The notes under the pieces are model-generated. The model worked only from the letters and a program-made list of their open reading frames with translations. It was not told where the DNA came from and ran no database searches. Both the position numbers and the translations under genes were made by a program. A stretch of 64,000 nucleotides of DNA from the NCBI GenBank assembly GCA_009746045.1, contig RPFO01000253.1, positions 1,686,888 to 1,750,887 of the forward strand, written 5' to 3'. Source of the DNA: Mesostigma viride (lineage: Eukaryota > Streptophyta > Mesostigmatophyceae > Mesostigmatales > Mesostigmataceae). Below are positions 53,045 to 62,662 of the stretch, in pieces; position 1 is the first letter of the stretch, and every line of letters starts with the position of its first letter.

Positions 53045-54316
53045 CTAGGTGTCTACCGGCGGGGGCAGGCTGGCCTGCTTGCCGTAGGGGTTCATCATGT
53101 GATAGAGCAGTTGGTACTGCTCAGGTGCTAGCTGGGGCACCTTGGTCAACGCATCCGCGGCGTTGGCCTTGTCCGGCACATGATTGGTAGACTCCCAGTA
53201 GGTGCACTCCTGTTTCAGGATCACCCAGTCCAAATCAGTATGCACAGCATAAGGGTTGTCAAGGAAACTGAGGAGAGATTGACTGTCGGTGTGCAAGTGA
53301 GCCACCACCCCAGCCTGACTGCCTGCTTGCTTCTGTAACCAAACCAGGACATGATTGAGATACCTGGCATGTAGCACAGCTGACACAACTGCCCTGCACT
53401 CAGCAGCATTGCTACTAACAGCTTTACGCCTATGTAGCCTGCTATACCATGAGATGAGTGACATGGGTTGGTCAGCATTTTGTACAAAAAATAAGCCAGC
53501 CTCCCTAGCCTGCAGTTGAGTAATCTGCCGTGATTCCATGGAACTGTCCATTATAGCCTGAATGTGAATGGGCTTAAAGAGTTCCAGGGAATGCAAGATA
53601 AGGGGTGGACCAGCCTGCAGGAGCTTGTTGATAGCCTTGTGGCCTACCTGCATAAGAACTGCATCATCAACCCTGCTGACTACTGCCAAGTGTGGTGCAC
53701 AAGTAGAACACAACCACCCCAGCTTGCCCCTAATGGTGGGACAGTCACAAGGTTTGATTTTAGTCTGCAGCACTTCCTTACAACTGTGCATGTAATCTGA
53801 TGGAGAGTACATTGCACAGACCCACTGATCTGCTTGCTTCTGAAGCTGCAACATTGTGCCACAGAACTTAATAGCAATGGTGCCCAGCTCTAGCTGCTTG
53901 CCAATCTCAAAAGACTTAGACACGTTGGCAATAAAATCATCCACAGCCTGCCTAGGCCCAGCAATAAGCTGATCATCCCCATGCCACACAAACATGATCA
54001 TGCCATGAGGGTGAGGGACAACAAAGAAGCAAGGGTCTATGTCATCATACCGAGCACCTAGCTTCTCAAACACAGCTTGAGCTGACATTCTGAAAATTCT
54101 AGGAGCAGATTGCAGACCTTCCACTCCTATGTTGGCTTTCAGAAATGGTTGTGGGATATCCTTAGACCACACCTGAGGTGTGTTGACCACATACACCTTC
54201 CCATGCCAAACTTGCTCAGCTATTTCAGGTGAGCCTTTCAGAAATGCACGTTTAATGTCAGTGGCTTTGCACACATAATCATCACCTTGATTGATGTGCC
54301 CTAGAAAAACAGACAC
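53045..54316 (-). CDS. Copia-type reverse transcriptase (rest) and RNase H
   Basis: About 423 residues. The N-terminal part has DIKRAFLKGSPEIAEQV (first catalytic Asp) and FVWHGDDQLIAG, where the DD pair is kept although the usual YVDD context is changed. The RNase H domain shows IMDSSMES, SNAAECRAVV and LHTDSQSLLSFL, giving Asp-Glu-Asp. It ends NHVPDKANAADALTKV, typical of copia. It is shifted by -1 relative to the upstream pol frame that stops at 54301. Confidence 0.8.
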   Translation of the reverse strand: MSVFLGHINQGDDYVCKATDIKRAFLKGSPEIAEQVWHGKVYVVNTPQVWSKDIPQPFLKANIGVEGLQSAPRIFRMSAQAVFEKLGARYDDIDPCFFVVPHPHGMIMFVWHGDDQLIAGPRQAVDDFIANVSKSFEIGKQLELGTIAIKFCGTMLQLQKQADQWVCAMYSPSDYMHSCKEVLQTKIKPCDCPTIRGKLGWLCSTCAPHLAVVSRVDDAVLMQVGHKAINKLLQAGPPLILHSLELFKPIHIQAIMDSSMESRQITQLQAREAGLFFVQNADQPMSLISWYSRLHRRKAVSSNAAECRAVVSAVLHARYLNHVLVWLQKQAGSQAGVVAHLHTDSQSLLSFLDNPYAVHTDLDWVILKQECTYWESTNHVPDKANAADALTKVPQLAPEQYQLLYHMMNPYGKQASLPPPVDT

Positions 54317-57033
54317 AAAATTTTAAGAGAAGTTTGCTGAATGCCAGGTGTATACAGATCTGCCTCTGTCAAATCAGTGGATCCCTTAAACTCAGTCACA
54401 CAAGGCCTAGCATGGAAAATGACAGAGCCATCTGCTGCTTGCTTGTGCTTGCACACGAACTTAAGTCTTAGGTGCTTGCTCCCGTTGGGCTTACGCTCTA
54501 AGGGAGTGACTGGAGGTGTGTGGGTGGGACTACGTGGATCTGGAACCACCCATTCATCCATAGCCTTTCTAAAAGCTTCAACCCACTTAGTGAAACCTTC
54601 CTGAGTTTGACAGTCCTGGACAATCTGTTCATAGGAGAGGGGAGACATTTTTGCAACATCATACTTTCCCAATCCAAATGCTTTGGGGTGCAGTTTCTGA
54701 CTGTGCACCAAATCTGCCACACGTGGCTCGTGCCCAGGTGCATACTTAGGTGCAACAAATTTGACAGTGGCTGGCTGTGTGTCAACCAAAGTCTGGAGTG
54801 GTACCTGAAAATGATCAAGTGACACCCCACCCAGGCCCTGTACCTCAAGCCTATCACAAGAGATGGTGACACCTGGGTAAGAAATAAATGGATCACCCAA
54901 CAAAGCATTTCCTGTGTATCCTTCCAGTACCTGAAAAGGTGTGGGGATACCAAGAATGTTTAAGGTAACCTGACCTTTAACAGTCAAGCTAGCCTGCCCA
55001 GAGAAATCAGCCACCCGTTGCCAAGGGGAAGGCTCTAACTCTAGGTGTGGTACAGCCAATGCACTGATGATGCTAACCTGAGCTTGGGTGTCAACCGCGA
55101 CTAGAGCTGGATTGTTGTCGCTGTGACCTGCCCTACTCACTTTGGCTGACCCTGCAGCAGTGTGAGCTTTGGCTCTATGCGCTGCTTGCAGTATGCGGAC
55201 CGCTTCTGCTAGCCCATGTTTGGACACGGTAGGTATGGGTTGAGCTGGTACCGCTGAAGGTGTGCTGTCTTGCTGACCACCTTCTTGGTTAGTGCCCTCG
55301 TTGACAGGTGGTCTAACCTGCTGTGGCTGGCTAGGCTCACTGAGGGTGACCTGGGGTGCACATGTGTTGTGGCTATCACACTCACCAGTGTGTGTTCCAA
55401 ACAACCACTCACTGGGTACTCCAGATATACCAGGCAACTGTACTGAGCTGTCGACCATCAGCTCTTCCTCCTCTGCCACGTCTGACAGTGGAGTGTAATA
55501 CAATTTAATCCTGTGAGGTGAGCACTTGTGCACATGCCCAGTGTCATTGTGTTTCACATGCACAGTCTTGCCTGTGCTGGAAAACTTAAGGATAGTGGCT
55601 GGGCCTAACCATGTCCCAACCTTCCCTAGCCCTGACTCCTTATAGAAGAGAACTGTGTCCCCTTCCTTGAAGGATGGGCGTGGATGCTTGGCATCCTTGG
55701 CTGCCAATCTGCTGGCAGCGTGGGCACGCTGTGCATTGTACACAGCTAGTACCTCAGGTGGGTATATCCCAGCCTGTAACCCATCTGGTGTGATAATACC
55801 ATAGGGTGTCTGCAGGAGTGGTCGTCTATTGAGTATCTGGCATATCTTAGTAGCCCACAGTGCCCTATCAGCGTATGACCCACTGTCAGCTAACAGGTTC
55901 TCACCTTCTTTGGCTACCAAGGTTTTGATAGACCTAATTGCCCTCTCAATGATGCCTTGTCTCTCATGATCTTCTAGCCCAGCCAGGTCTATAGCTTCAC
56001 AGCCCTCTGCCCCAGCAAGGCAACTAAATTGCTGATCTAACAGCAGTGCTTCTACTGGGTAGTACCTGGCTTGTGCTATTAATATAGCTCTATGCAACTG
56101 AGACTTGTCCATACCAGGGAGAGGTTCTATTGCTGTGTACCTGGACCATGCGTCCTTTAACGCCAGATAGGGCTGTCCCTTAATATGGAACACATCCCCG
56201 ACCACTCTGCCCTTGCACTTAGGTGGTGTAGCTACATGCCACTTGGGTGGTTTAGGTGCATACATTTGGCAGTGCTGACAGTGTTTTCTGATCAGCTGAC
56301 ATGCCTTCCTGAGTGCCGTACCTCCCAATGCAGCTGCTACCACCTCTGCACATGTCTCATGACCATACAGTAAGTGCAGTTGCAATGCCAGCTCCTCATA
56401 ACTGATGTTACTAAGAGCTTGGGTCATGACCCTGGACACCTTGGGTATCAAGGAGGTGAACCTGGGTTCACTGTCAGAGGTTTCTGTGTAATACTTCAAC
56501 ACTTTGCCAACCTTGCTTACAGCCTTGACAGCTGAGCATGAAGGTGGAGAGTGAGAGGTAACAGAGTTAACTTGACATCCTGTCAACATCCTCCCATCCT
56601 GTGTCCCTGCCTGGGCAGTGGAGCTGGATATTGGGTGGTGTAGGGGACACGACTCATCATGACACGTGTGAGGGTGTGAGGACTTACATTTAGGGGGCTG
56701 CCACGGCTCCTTGGTGCACTTGGCGGGGTCCCCGTGAGGCGGTCCCAGGCACTTGTGGCAGAGCACCTCCAGGTGCGGCAGGTGCTCCTTGTGTTTGTGG
56801 CACTTGTCCTTGCTGTGTCCACGACGCCCACAACGCACACATTTCACATCCTTCTTGGGGGTGGAGGACCCAGCCCCAGAAGACTTGTTAGCGTTCCCCC
56901 CTGGGGGGGATGACCTACCCTTCCCCTTCCCCTGCCCCTTGCCCTTGCCCTTGCCCTTGCCCTTGCCCTTGCCCTTGCCCTTGAGGCTCTTAACAAACTG
57001 ACTCATAAGAGTCTTCACCTCCCCTAGCGTCAC
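54301..57033 (-). CDS. Zinc knuckle - integrase - protease - RT N-terminus polyprotein
   Basis: 910 residues. Order seen: a Lys-Gly repeat (about 18-40), a CVRCGRRGHSKDKC knuckle (about 65-78), an integrase HHCC region (HLLYGH ... HCQHC, about 225-265), and a DDE core (GDVFHIKGQPYLALKDAWSRY, DQQFS, HERQGIIERAIRSIK). Next is a GPATILKF-type module, then a retroviral-type protease around AVDTQAQVSII and NALLGDPFI. The polyprotein ends with the RT start (KHLRLKFVCKHKQAADG to TPGIQQTSLKI). The protease lies after the integrase, unlike the usual copia order. The active-site triad reads DTQ rather than DTG or DSG. Confidence 0.75.
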   Translation of the reverse strand: MTLGEVKTLMSQFVKSLKGKGKGKGKGKGKGKGQGKGKGRSSPPGGNANKSSGAGSSTPKKDVKCVRCGRRGHSKDKCHKHKEHLPHLEVLCHKCLGPPHGDPAKCTKEPWQPPKCKSSHPHTCHDESCPLHHPISSSTAQAGTQDGRMLTGCQVNSVTSHSPPSCSAVKAVSKVGKVLKYYTETSDSEPRFTSLIPKVSRVMTQALSNISYEELALQLHLLYGHETCAEVVAAALGGTALRKACQLIRKHCQHCQMYAPKPPKWHVATPPKCKGRVVGDVFHIKGQPYLALKDAWSRYTAIEPLPGMDKSQLHRAILIAQARYYPVEALLLDQQFSCLAGAEGCEAIDLAGLEDHERQGIIERAIRSIKTLVAKEGENLLADSGSYADRALWATKICQILNRRPLLQTPYGIITPDGLQAGIYPPEVLAVYNAQRAHAASRLAAKDAKHPRPSFKEGDTVLFYKESGLGKVGTWLGPATILKFSSTGKTVHVKHNDTGHVHKCSPHRIKLYYTPLSDVAEEEELMVDSSVQLPGISGVPSEWLFGTHTGECDSHNTCAPQVTLSEPSQPQQVRPPVNEGTNQEGGQQDSTPSAVPAQPIPTVSKHGLAEAVRILQAAHRAKAHTAAGSAKVSRAGHSDNNPALVAVDTQAQVSIISALAVPHLELEPSPWQRVADFSGQASLTVKGQVTLNILGIPTPFQVLEGYTGNALLGDPFISYPGVTISCDRLEVQGLGGVSLDHFQVPLQTLVDTQPATVKFVAPKYAPGHEPRVADLVHSQKLHPKAFGLGKYDVAKMSPLSYEQIVQDCQTQEGFTKWVEAFRKAMDEWVVPDPRSPTHTPPVTPLERKPNGSKHLRLKFVCKHKQAADGSVIFHARPCVTEFKGSTDLTEADLYTPGIQQTSLKILCLFF

Positions 57034-57070
57034 AGGACGCTTGTCCTTGGCCTTCCTGGCCTTACCCTCC

Positions 57071-57565
57071 TCATCTGATTCCTCCCCCCGTGCCCGCTTG
57101 ACGCAGGGGGGAAGAGGTAGAGGGGGGAGGGGCTGAGTCCTGACACAGTGGACCCAGGGCTAACTTAACATAATCGAGAGCCTCTTTCATCGACTCCCAA
57201 TGGGTGGCCAAGCCTGTGGTGATCATGGCAAAGGTGTTACGATCAAGGTTAAGCTTCTCGAGCAGGGAATGAACAAGCCACTTGTGATCTAGCTTGCTAA
57301 CCTCGGGGTGGGCCTTCACTGCAAGTTCCCACTTCTTGATCTCTGCTACATAGTTCTGAGTTTCTACCTTATAGGTTTTCACCCAGTTAAACGCAGAGTA
57401 CATGTCAACAGTGGTGGGAGCAGACAGCAGGTCATGCAGATCACGCAGAAAATTCTCCCATGGCTCCCTACCCTGTGTATCCTGCCACCTGGGATATCTT
57501 TGCTGATATATGGATACCAAGTGCTGGATGGAGGGATTGGATTGGTGGAAGAAATCACCCTGCAT
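57071..57565 (-). CDS. Gag-like domain of the copia-type element
   Basis: About 164 residues starting MQGDFFHQSNPSIQ. The helical pattern with YPRWQDTQGREPWENFLRDL and an SLLEKL-x-LDRNTFAMI block resembles the capsid region of copia Gag. The frame ends just before the pol frame at 57033. Upstream codons (NIKNWFGAL) continue the same protein to the left of its first Met. Confidence 0.55.
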   Translation of the reverse strand: MQGDFFHQSNPSIQHLVSIYQQRYPRWQDTQGREPWENFLRDLHDLLSAPTTVDMYSAFNWVKTYKVETQNYVAEIKKWELAVKAHPEVSKLDHKWLVHSLLEKLNLDRNTFAMITTGLATHWESMKEALDYVKLALGPLCQDSAPPPSTSSPLRQAGTGGGIR

Positions 57566-57591
57566 GAGTGCCCCAAACCAGTTCTTGATAT

Positions 57592-59710
57592 TCAGCTCCT
57601 CCCTAGCAGCTTGAGAGAGAGAAGAAGCTGAGCACCCTGCTGCCTAGTATACCCCTCTGGCAGCCCCCTCACCATAATCCTGTCAATTGGCCTATGCTCG
57701 TTATATACTGGCCAGTCCTGAGAGGGTGAAGAGGGAGAGGGAGAAGAAGACCTGCCTGGGGATGTAGCAGCATTGGCAGTGTGTGGGATGCTAGGTGAGA
57801 CCTGTGAGGGCCTGCTACGCGTGGCTGGTTGCACTGGGGGGTTAGGTGCCTGCACAACATGTGCTGGTGAAGATGACATGTCCATGCCCCCCTGCACACC
57901 CTGACTCTGTGCCTGCCTCTTGCGTGCCCTAGCTGCCTCCCATTGCTCAAAGGTAGGGGTGAGAGAAACATCACTATCCTCACTGCTAGATGAGCTTGTC
58001 TGCTGCACGTCCCCCCCTGCTGGCTACCTGTCTGTACACGCAACCAAGTGGGGAGATACATACTTGCTTGCTGCATGCACACCCGGTGCAACGTCTGCAC
58101 CATCTCCACCATCGTGGCCAGATTCACCCGGATCTTCTTGCCTCGCAGCAAGGTCTGCAGGGCGGGGAGGAGTGCCTCGCACATCCTCCTGGTCATCGGC
58201 TCAATCGAGGGTTGATCGAGCAAATGATAGATGATCGCACACAACAGGCTGGTGTGTTCAGCCAACCTGTCGTCCAGCCTCTCGCTGGCCACCCCTTGGA
58301 TACCCTGGGCGCAGCGCTGGACTGCGCGCCAAAGGGTTGGCTCACGGAGTGAGACGACGTCATCCCCAGGGATGCGTGCCTCGGCTGTCTCCATGGCCAC
58401 ATCCTCCTCCCCTGGGGGAGATGGATGATCCCTTGCCACGGCCTGGGCCGTGGCAGGTCCCTTGCCGGCCCTGCCGGGGGCTTGGGACTGCGATGGGGGT
58501 GCCGAAGCACCCGCCTTCGTGGGGGGTGGGTGGTGATGGCGTTGGTGTTGTCGGCTGATGCCGACGGTGCCGACTCAGCGGCGGGTGTGTCGTGGGGAGG
58601 CGGCTGGCGCTTGCCCTCCGCCCGCCTAGGGGTCGCTGCCGCTGTCGCTGTCGCTGCTGCTGTCGCTGTCGCTGTCGCTGTCGCTGCGCACCACTGGAGA
58701 AGACGGGGCGCCCACCGGTGCTGCAGTCTTGGATGCCGCGGCCGGCAAGGTCGCCGCCGACGCCGGGGGCGACACAGTTGCAGCCAGCTGCTGCGACGCA
58801 GTCGATGTCGCTGCCGAACCAGGGGATGCCGTCGCAGGTCCCCAGCCGACTGGCACGACAGGTGGCATCCTTGGCATCTCCTCGGCCGGCCGAGGTGGCT
58901 TGGCCACCACCGTGGCCGCTGCCACCTGGCGAGCCTCCGAATACATGTCGAGAGCAGTTACACCTTGTCTCACGGCCAAGAATACAGCCGGATCAAATCG
59001 CAACCTGACATGCGAAAAACGACAATGGACGTCCTCCGGGAGCTCGGCCGCCACCGCCTGAACCGCGAACTTGGTCAGGACGAAGCCGCCAGGGAGGGTA
59101 CTCTGCTGGCGGAGTCGCCAGCCGTCGAAAGGCAAAAATTTGGTGCATTACGCACCGGGATCTTGAAGGGGAGCTGGCCCCAACCGTCAACATAAACCTC
59201 ACCTGCGTCCTGGGACGCAGGGGTCGGGTTCGCGCCGAGGCTCATGCCTGCCAGCGCCCTCCCGACAGAGGTATTGCCAGACGATGACCTCGTCTGGCCG
59301 GAGGTCACCTCTCTCCTAGGAGAGGGTGAAGCCTCCCCCTCCTCCATAGAGGAGGAATCCTCTTCCACCTGTCGCCCTGGGGCGGGTGGCATGAGGTGCG
59401 GGGCAACCTCGGACTCGTTGCGAGTCCCGGTGCCCCGGTTCCCCTGGGGGGCAGACTCCTCGGCAGCGACAGCTTCACGCTGCCGGCGAGGGTTGTCCGC
59501 CACCACCATGCGGTAGGTGACATTTTCGTCACGCTCCCGCGGTGGGGAACTGCGAGGAGACATTCTCCTCTGAGACGCCGTGAAAGGCAGTCTCGTGGTA
59601 ATGGGGGGCTCCCGGTTAGCGGGAGGCCGACCCCGACCGTTTCCTGCCCCTCCCCGCTGAAGGGTGGGACGGACATTGTTGTTCTTAGCTTCCGAGTTCT
59701 TCGGCGCCAT
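57592..59710 (-). pseudogene. Long N-terminal gag region, multiply frameshifted
   Basis: ATG 59710 (MAPKNSEAKNNN) opens a frame to 59075. A one-base shift near 59135 moves coding into 59135-58626 (PFDGWRLRQQSTLPGGFVLT, Ser/Asp-rich end). Further frames follow: 58439-57669 (ERLDDRLAEHTSLLCAIIYH, a helical domain) and 58008-57592. Adjacent frames continue a coherent amino-acid pattern, so they are one ancestral protein broken by indels. Confidence 0.5.
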
Positions 59711-60137
59711 GTCTAATCCAAGTTAGATATATATATGTACGTCGGAGACGTTGGGGACTCAGTGTGAGAATGATGGCTGCAGCAACGCCAGGGATCGGGC
59801 GTTCCTTGTCATTATTCACTCCATATGTGGGCACACATTATATGTCGTGGACACATCACTCACACGAGATCCCTAGGACAACTGGACTACGCTCACTTGT
59901 CCGCCACGTGTCCAGGTTCTAGAGGCTTCTAGACCTGGAGCAACGTTACTACGCACAACGTCCACTAGACTAGTTGCTAGCTACGTAACTTGCGTACACG
60001 TGTGTGCGTCACGCCACAACCGGCGCTCGGCACCGTTATTCTGTCTCCGCCAGAATAACTCCGGTCACACTGTATGTTCCCCTGTGTGGCTCCGGCCACA
60101 AGTCAGCCTCGAGGTATCTCAGCTAACTGTTGCTCAC

Positions 60138-60567
60138 GCTCAACTGCCCCGTGTCCGAGGCGTACCCCCACGCGGGCATGAACCGCCCCTCCGCCGCGTC
60201 GTTCGTCCGCGTGCTCGCCGCCGTCGTCGCGCACGACAACGCCAGACACGAGATCGTCGGCGGGATGACCGTCGTCGTCCCGCCCAACGCGGTGTTTTCC
60301 GACGACGACAAACGCGCCGTGGACGTCATCCGTCGCATCCTCGACGGGACCTACGCGCTGGACGGCGCGACCTTCGTGGACATGCCCGCGCACCCCGCGC
60401 GCGTGTCGAACCACGTCAACATAACGAGCGGCGAGTCCAACGGGCCCGTCCCGCGCGCGGATTTCTTGGCCTCCGACACCACCATGTCCTCCTTCCACGC
60501 CATCCCCATGGCCGACGGGGGGACCGCGTACGCGCCCAAGACCGTTTCGGCGTCCGTCAAGTGGTGA
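60138..60567 (+). pseudogene. C-terminal part of the gene split by the copia-type element
   Basis: The frame runs from the insertion border through LNCPVSEAYPHAG and MNRPSAASFVRVLAAVVAHD to the stop at 60567. The internal ATG at 60178 could allow a shorter 129-residue product. A FSDDDKRAVDVIRRILDGTY helix and a Thr/Ser-rich end are visible. The phase matches the stub at 52179-52264. No family recognised. Confidence 0.65.
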
Positions 60568-60616
60568 TATGTCCGCTCGTCACGCGGTCGCGGAATAATG
60601 TACGCGCGGTCGATAA

Positions 60617-61510
60617 ATGGTCGTCGCGATCGGTTTCCTGTTGAACAGACGATTCTACACGGCGGGGGTGTGGAAAGACTGGCTGTCCGTGGCCCCGAAA
60701 GGCCAAGTGCGGTTCTTCGTCCACGCCGACAAGTTCCAGGGGGCGGACGCGGACGCGTTGACGGAGTGGGTGCGCGAGTGCGATGCCGTCCAAGTGCCGC
60801 GGGTCGCCACTCGGTGGGGGTGTCCGTCGGTCCTCCGCGCGGAGACGAACTTGTTGGACGCGGCGGCGGCGTGTCCGGATGTGACGCACATGGGACTGGT
60901 CAGCGAAAACACGGCGCCGTGCGTGTCTCCCTCCGCGCTGTTGGCGGTATGCGAGCAATACGTCGACACGTCGTTATTTGAATTTTGCCACACCGCGACT
61001 TTGAGCGCGCGAACGAGGAAAATTTTAATTCAAGAAGGATTTCAGGCTTATTTGTTTCATACGCAGTTCTTTCTTATCGCGGCCGGGCATTACCGCGCGA
61101 TTCAATCCCGCTTGAAGGCGTTTTTGGATGCGTACGGGGACTCCGCATGCGAGAAGGTGGTCGGGGCCGAAGAGTTCGTGATCCTCACCCTCGTGGACAA
61201 CGTTCTCGGCCCTACTAAATGGGCGCCGGCCACGTTCGTGTTCGCGGAACAAGACGATATCCCGATGCACGCGCTGTGGTTCGACGACGAATGGATCGGT
61301 AGCGCGTTGCCGGATAGGTGCGAGCACGCCGCGAGAGATGCCGAGTGCGGAAAAGCGCCCGTCTCGTGCGCTATACGGAAAGTGCGAGACAGTCACGTTC
61401 TCCGCGAGGTCCTCGGTCGGGCCGGCGTCCTCCCGCCCGGCACGACCCCGACGCCGTGTTACGACCGGCCCAGACGTAAGGCGTCCGCGTTCGCGGATTA
61501 TCGTTATTAG
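60617..61510 (+). CDS. GT14-like glycosyltransferase (core-2/I-branching type), copy 1
   Basis: A 297-residue protein. Residues 1-35 give an FLLNRRFY strand-like start and QVRFFVHADKF. About 62-80 is VATRWGCPSVLRAETNLL, then THMGLVSENTAPCVSPSALL. This order (FxVHxD, WG-x-PS-x(3)-AE, LLSE-x-x-P) is the signature of GT14 and plant DUF266 enzymes, which transfer sugars from UDP-sugars. A QDDIPMHALWFDDEW segment could hold the acidic catalytic residues. The end is Pro/Arg-rich. No signal anchor is visible, unlike Golgi homologs, which fits viral relatives. A very similar gene follows 54 bp downstream. Confidence 0.7.
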   Translation: MVVAIGFLLNRRFYTAGVWKDWLSVAPKGQVRFFVHADKFQGADADALTEWVRECDAVQVPRVATRWGCPSVLRAETNLLDAAAACPDVTHMGLVSENTAPCVSPSALLAVCEQYVDTSLFEFCHTATLSARTRKILIQEGFQAYLFHTQFFLIAAGHYRAIQSRLKAFLDAYGDSACEKVVGAEEFVILTLVDNVLGPTKWAPATFVFAEQDDIPMHALWFDDEWIGSALPDRCEHAARDAECGKAPVSCAIRKVRDSHVLREVLGRAGVLPPGTTPTPCYDRPRRKASAFADYRY

Positions 61511-61564
61511 CTGTCGTTCGTTACGCGGGAGCGAGCGAATGTCGGAGATCTAGAGCGTCCGAGA

Positions 61565-62452
61565 ATGGTCGTCGCCATCTGTTTTCTGTTGAACCGACGA
61601 TTCTACACGGCGGGGGTGTGGAAAGACTGGCTGTCGATCGCCCCGAAAGGACAAGTGCGATTCTTCGTCCACGCGGACAAGTTCCGAGGAGCGGACGCCG
61701 ACGCGTTGACGGAGTGGGTGCGCGAATGCGACGCCGTCGAGGTCCCTCGCGTGCCCACTCGGTGGGCGTATCCGTCCCTCCTCCGCGCGGAAATGAACTT
61801 GCTCGACGCGGCGGTTACGTGCGCTGACGTCGCTCACGTCGGACTGGTCAGCGAAAACACGGCCCCGTGCGTGTCCCCTTCCGCGTTGCTGACGATGTGC
61901 GCGCGAATCCGCGACAAGTCCCTGTTCGAGTCGTACGAGTGCGCGTCGTTGAGCGCGCGAACGAAAAACCTGCTGATCCGACTAGGATGTTCGTCGTACA
62001 TGTACCATTCGCAATTTTTCTTGCTCGCCGCCGGACATTATCGCGCGATACGAGCGCCTCTGAGGGAGTGCGTGGACGCGTACGGCGCGACCACCGCGGA
62101 TTTCATTCCGTCCGAGGAGTTCACCGTCCTCACGTTATTGGACAAAGTCGCGGGAGACGAGTGGGAACACGCCGCGTTCGTGCTCGCGATCCAAGACGAT
62201 GTCGAGATGCACGCGACGTGGCTCGACGACGAATGGATCCGACGCGAGTTGCGCGAGAGGTGCGAACGCGCGGCGAAGGACGTGGACGATCAAAAAGTCC
62301 CTTCGTTGTGCGCCGTCCGGAAGGTCCGCGACACCCCCGCTCTCCGCGAGGCGCTCGAGCGGGCCGGCGTCCTCCCGCCCGGAACGACCCCGACGCCGTG
62401 TTACGAGCGACCCAAACGCAAGGCCTCCGCCAACGCGGACTACCGAGACTGA
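61565..62452 (+). CDS. GT14-like glycosyltransferase, tandem copy 2
   Basis: 295 residues, clearly a tandem duplicate of the preceding gene. The first 100 residues are almost the same (VPTRWAYPSLLRAEMNLL, GLVSENTAPCVSPSALL). The middle is more divergent (CSSYMYHSQFFLLAAGHYRA). The end again has AGVLPPGTTPTPCYERPKRK. In the WG-x-PS motif Gly is Ala here. Both copies are open with no breaks, arguing for maintained function. The target glycan cannot be inferred. Confidence 0.7.
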   Translation: MVVAICFLLNRRFYTAGVWKDWLSIAPKGQVRFFVHADKFRGADADALTEWVRECDAVEVPRVPTRWAYPSLLRAEMNLLDAAVTCADVAHVGLVSENTAPCVSPSALLTMCARIRDKSLFESYECASLSARTKNLLIRLGCSSYMYHSQFFLLAAGHYRAIRAPLRECVDAYGATTADFIPSEEFTVLTLLDKVAGDEWEHAAFVLAIQDDVEMHATWLDDEWIRRELRERCERAAKDVDDQKVPSLCAVRKVRDTPALREALERAGVLPPGTTPTPCYERPKRKASANADYRD

Positions 62453-62623
62453 TCACCCGACGAACGACGCGTCCCTGCTCGTCACGATCGCGAGTTTGCG
62501 CGCGTTCTTCTCCAGCGGCGGGAACGGAGTTGGCGCCGGAGCGCGTTTTTTCGCGGAGACGGACGCGACGGCGTGCGTCCTCTTCGCGAATCGGCCTCTG
62601 CTGTCTCGCGGCGGGAGCGGCAT
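62453..62623 (-). CDS. Small basic protein, 56 residues
   Basis: Minus-strand frame starting MPLPPRDSRGRFAKRTHAV and ending next to the stop of the convergent glycosyltransferase gene. RDSRGRFAKR and AKKRAP are typical of small nucleic-acid-binding proteins of DNA viruses. Evidence is limited to composition, exact fit between neighbours and the GRFAK motif. Confidence 0.4.
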   Translation of the reverse strand: MPLPPRDSRGRFAKRTHAVASVSAKKRAPAPTPFPPLEKNARKLAIVTSRDASFVG

Positions 62624-62662
62624 GTCTTTACAGGATCAACGGCGATAATCTCGGGTAGTAAG

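Larger units (their letters stand above)
52265..60133 (-). mobile_element. Copia-type retroelement, 7.9 kb, without recognisable LTRs
   Basis: On the minus strand the element encodes gag-like frames (59710-57071), a zinc knuckle, integrase, aspartic protease, reverse transcriptase and RNase H (57033-53045). Its borders are inferred from the in-phase halves of the interrupted gene and the TCAC duplication. I compared 52265-53040 with 59711-60133 and found no direct repeat, so LTRs are lost, very divergent or absent. AATAAA near 52865 on the minus strand fits the 3' end of a transcript. At least three frame changes interrupt gag, and one separates the pol halves. Confidence 0.75.

Noticed and set aside
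54301-54316. A programmed -1 frameshift signal.
   Set aside because: The A/T run does not form an X-XXY-YYZ heptamer in the zero frame, and the position inside RT is unusual.
52265-60133. LTRs of the copia-type element.
   Set aside because: Direct comparison by eye of the two terminal regions showed no shared blocks. Left unannotated rather than guessed.
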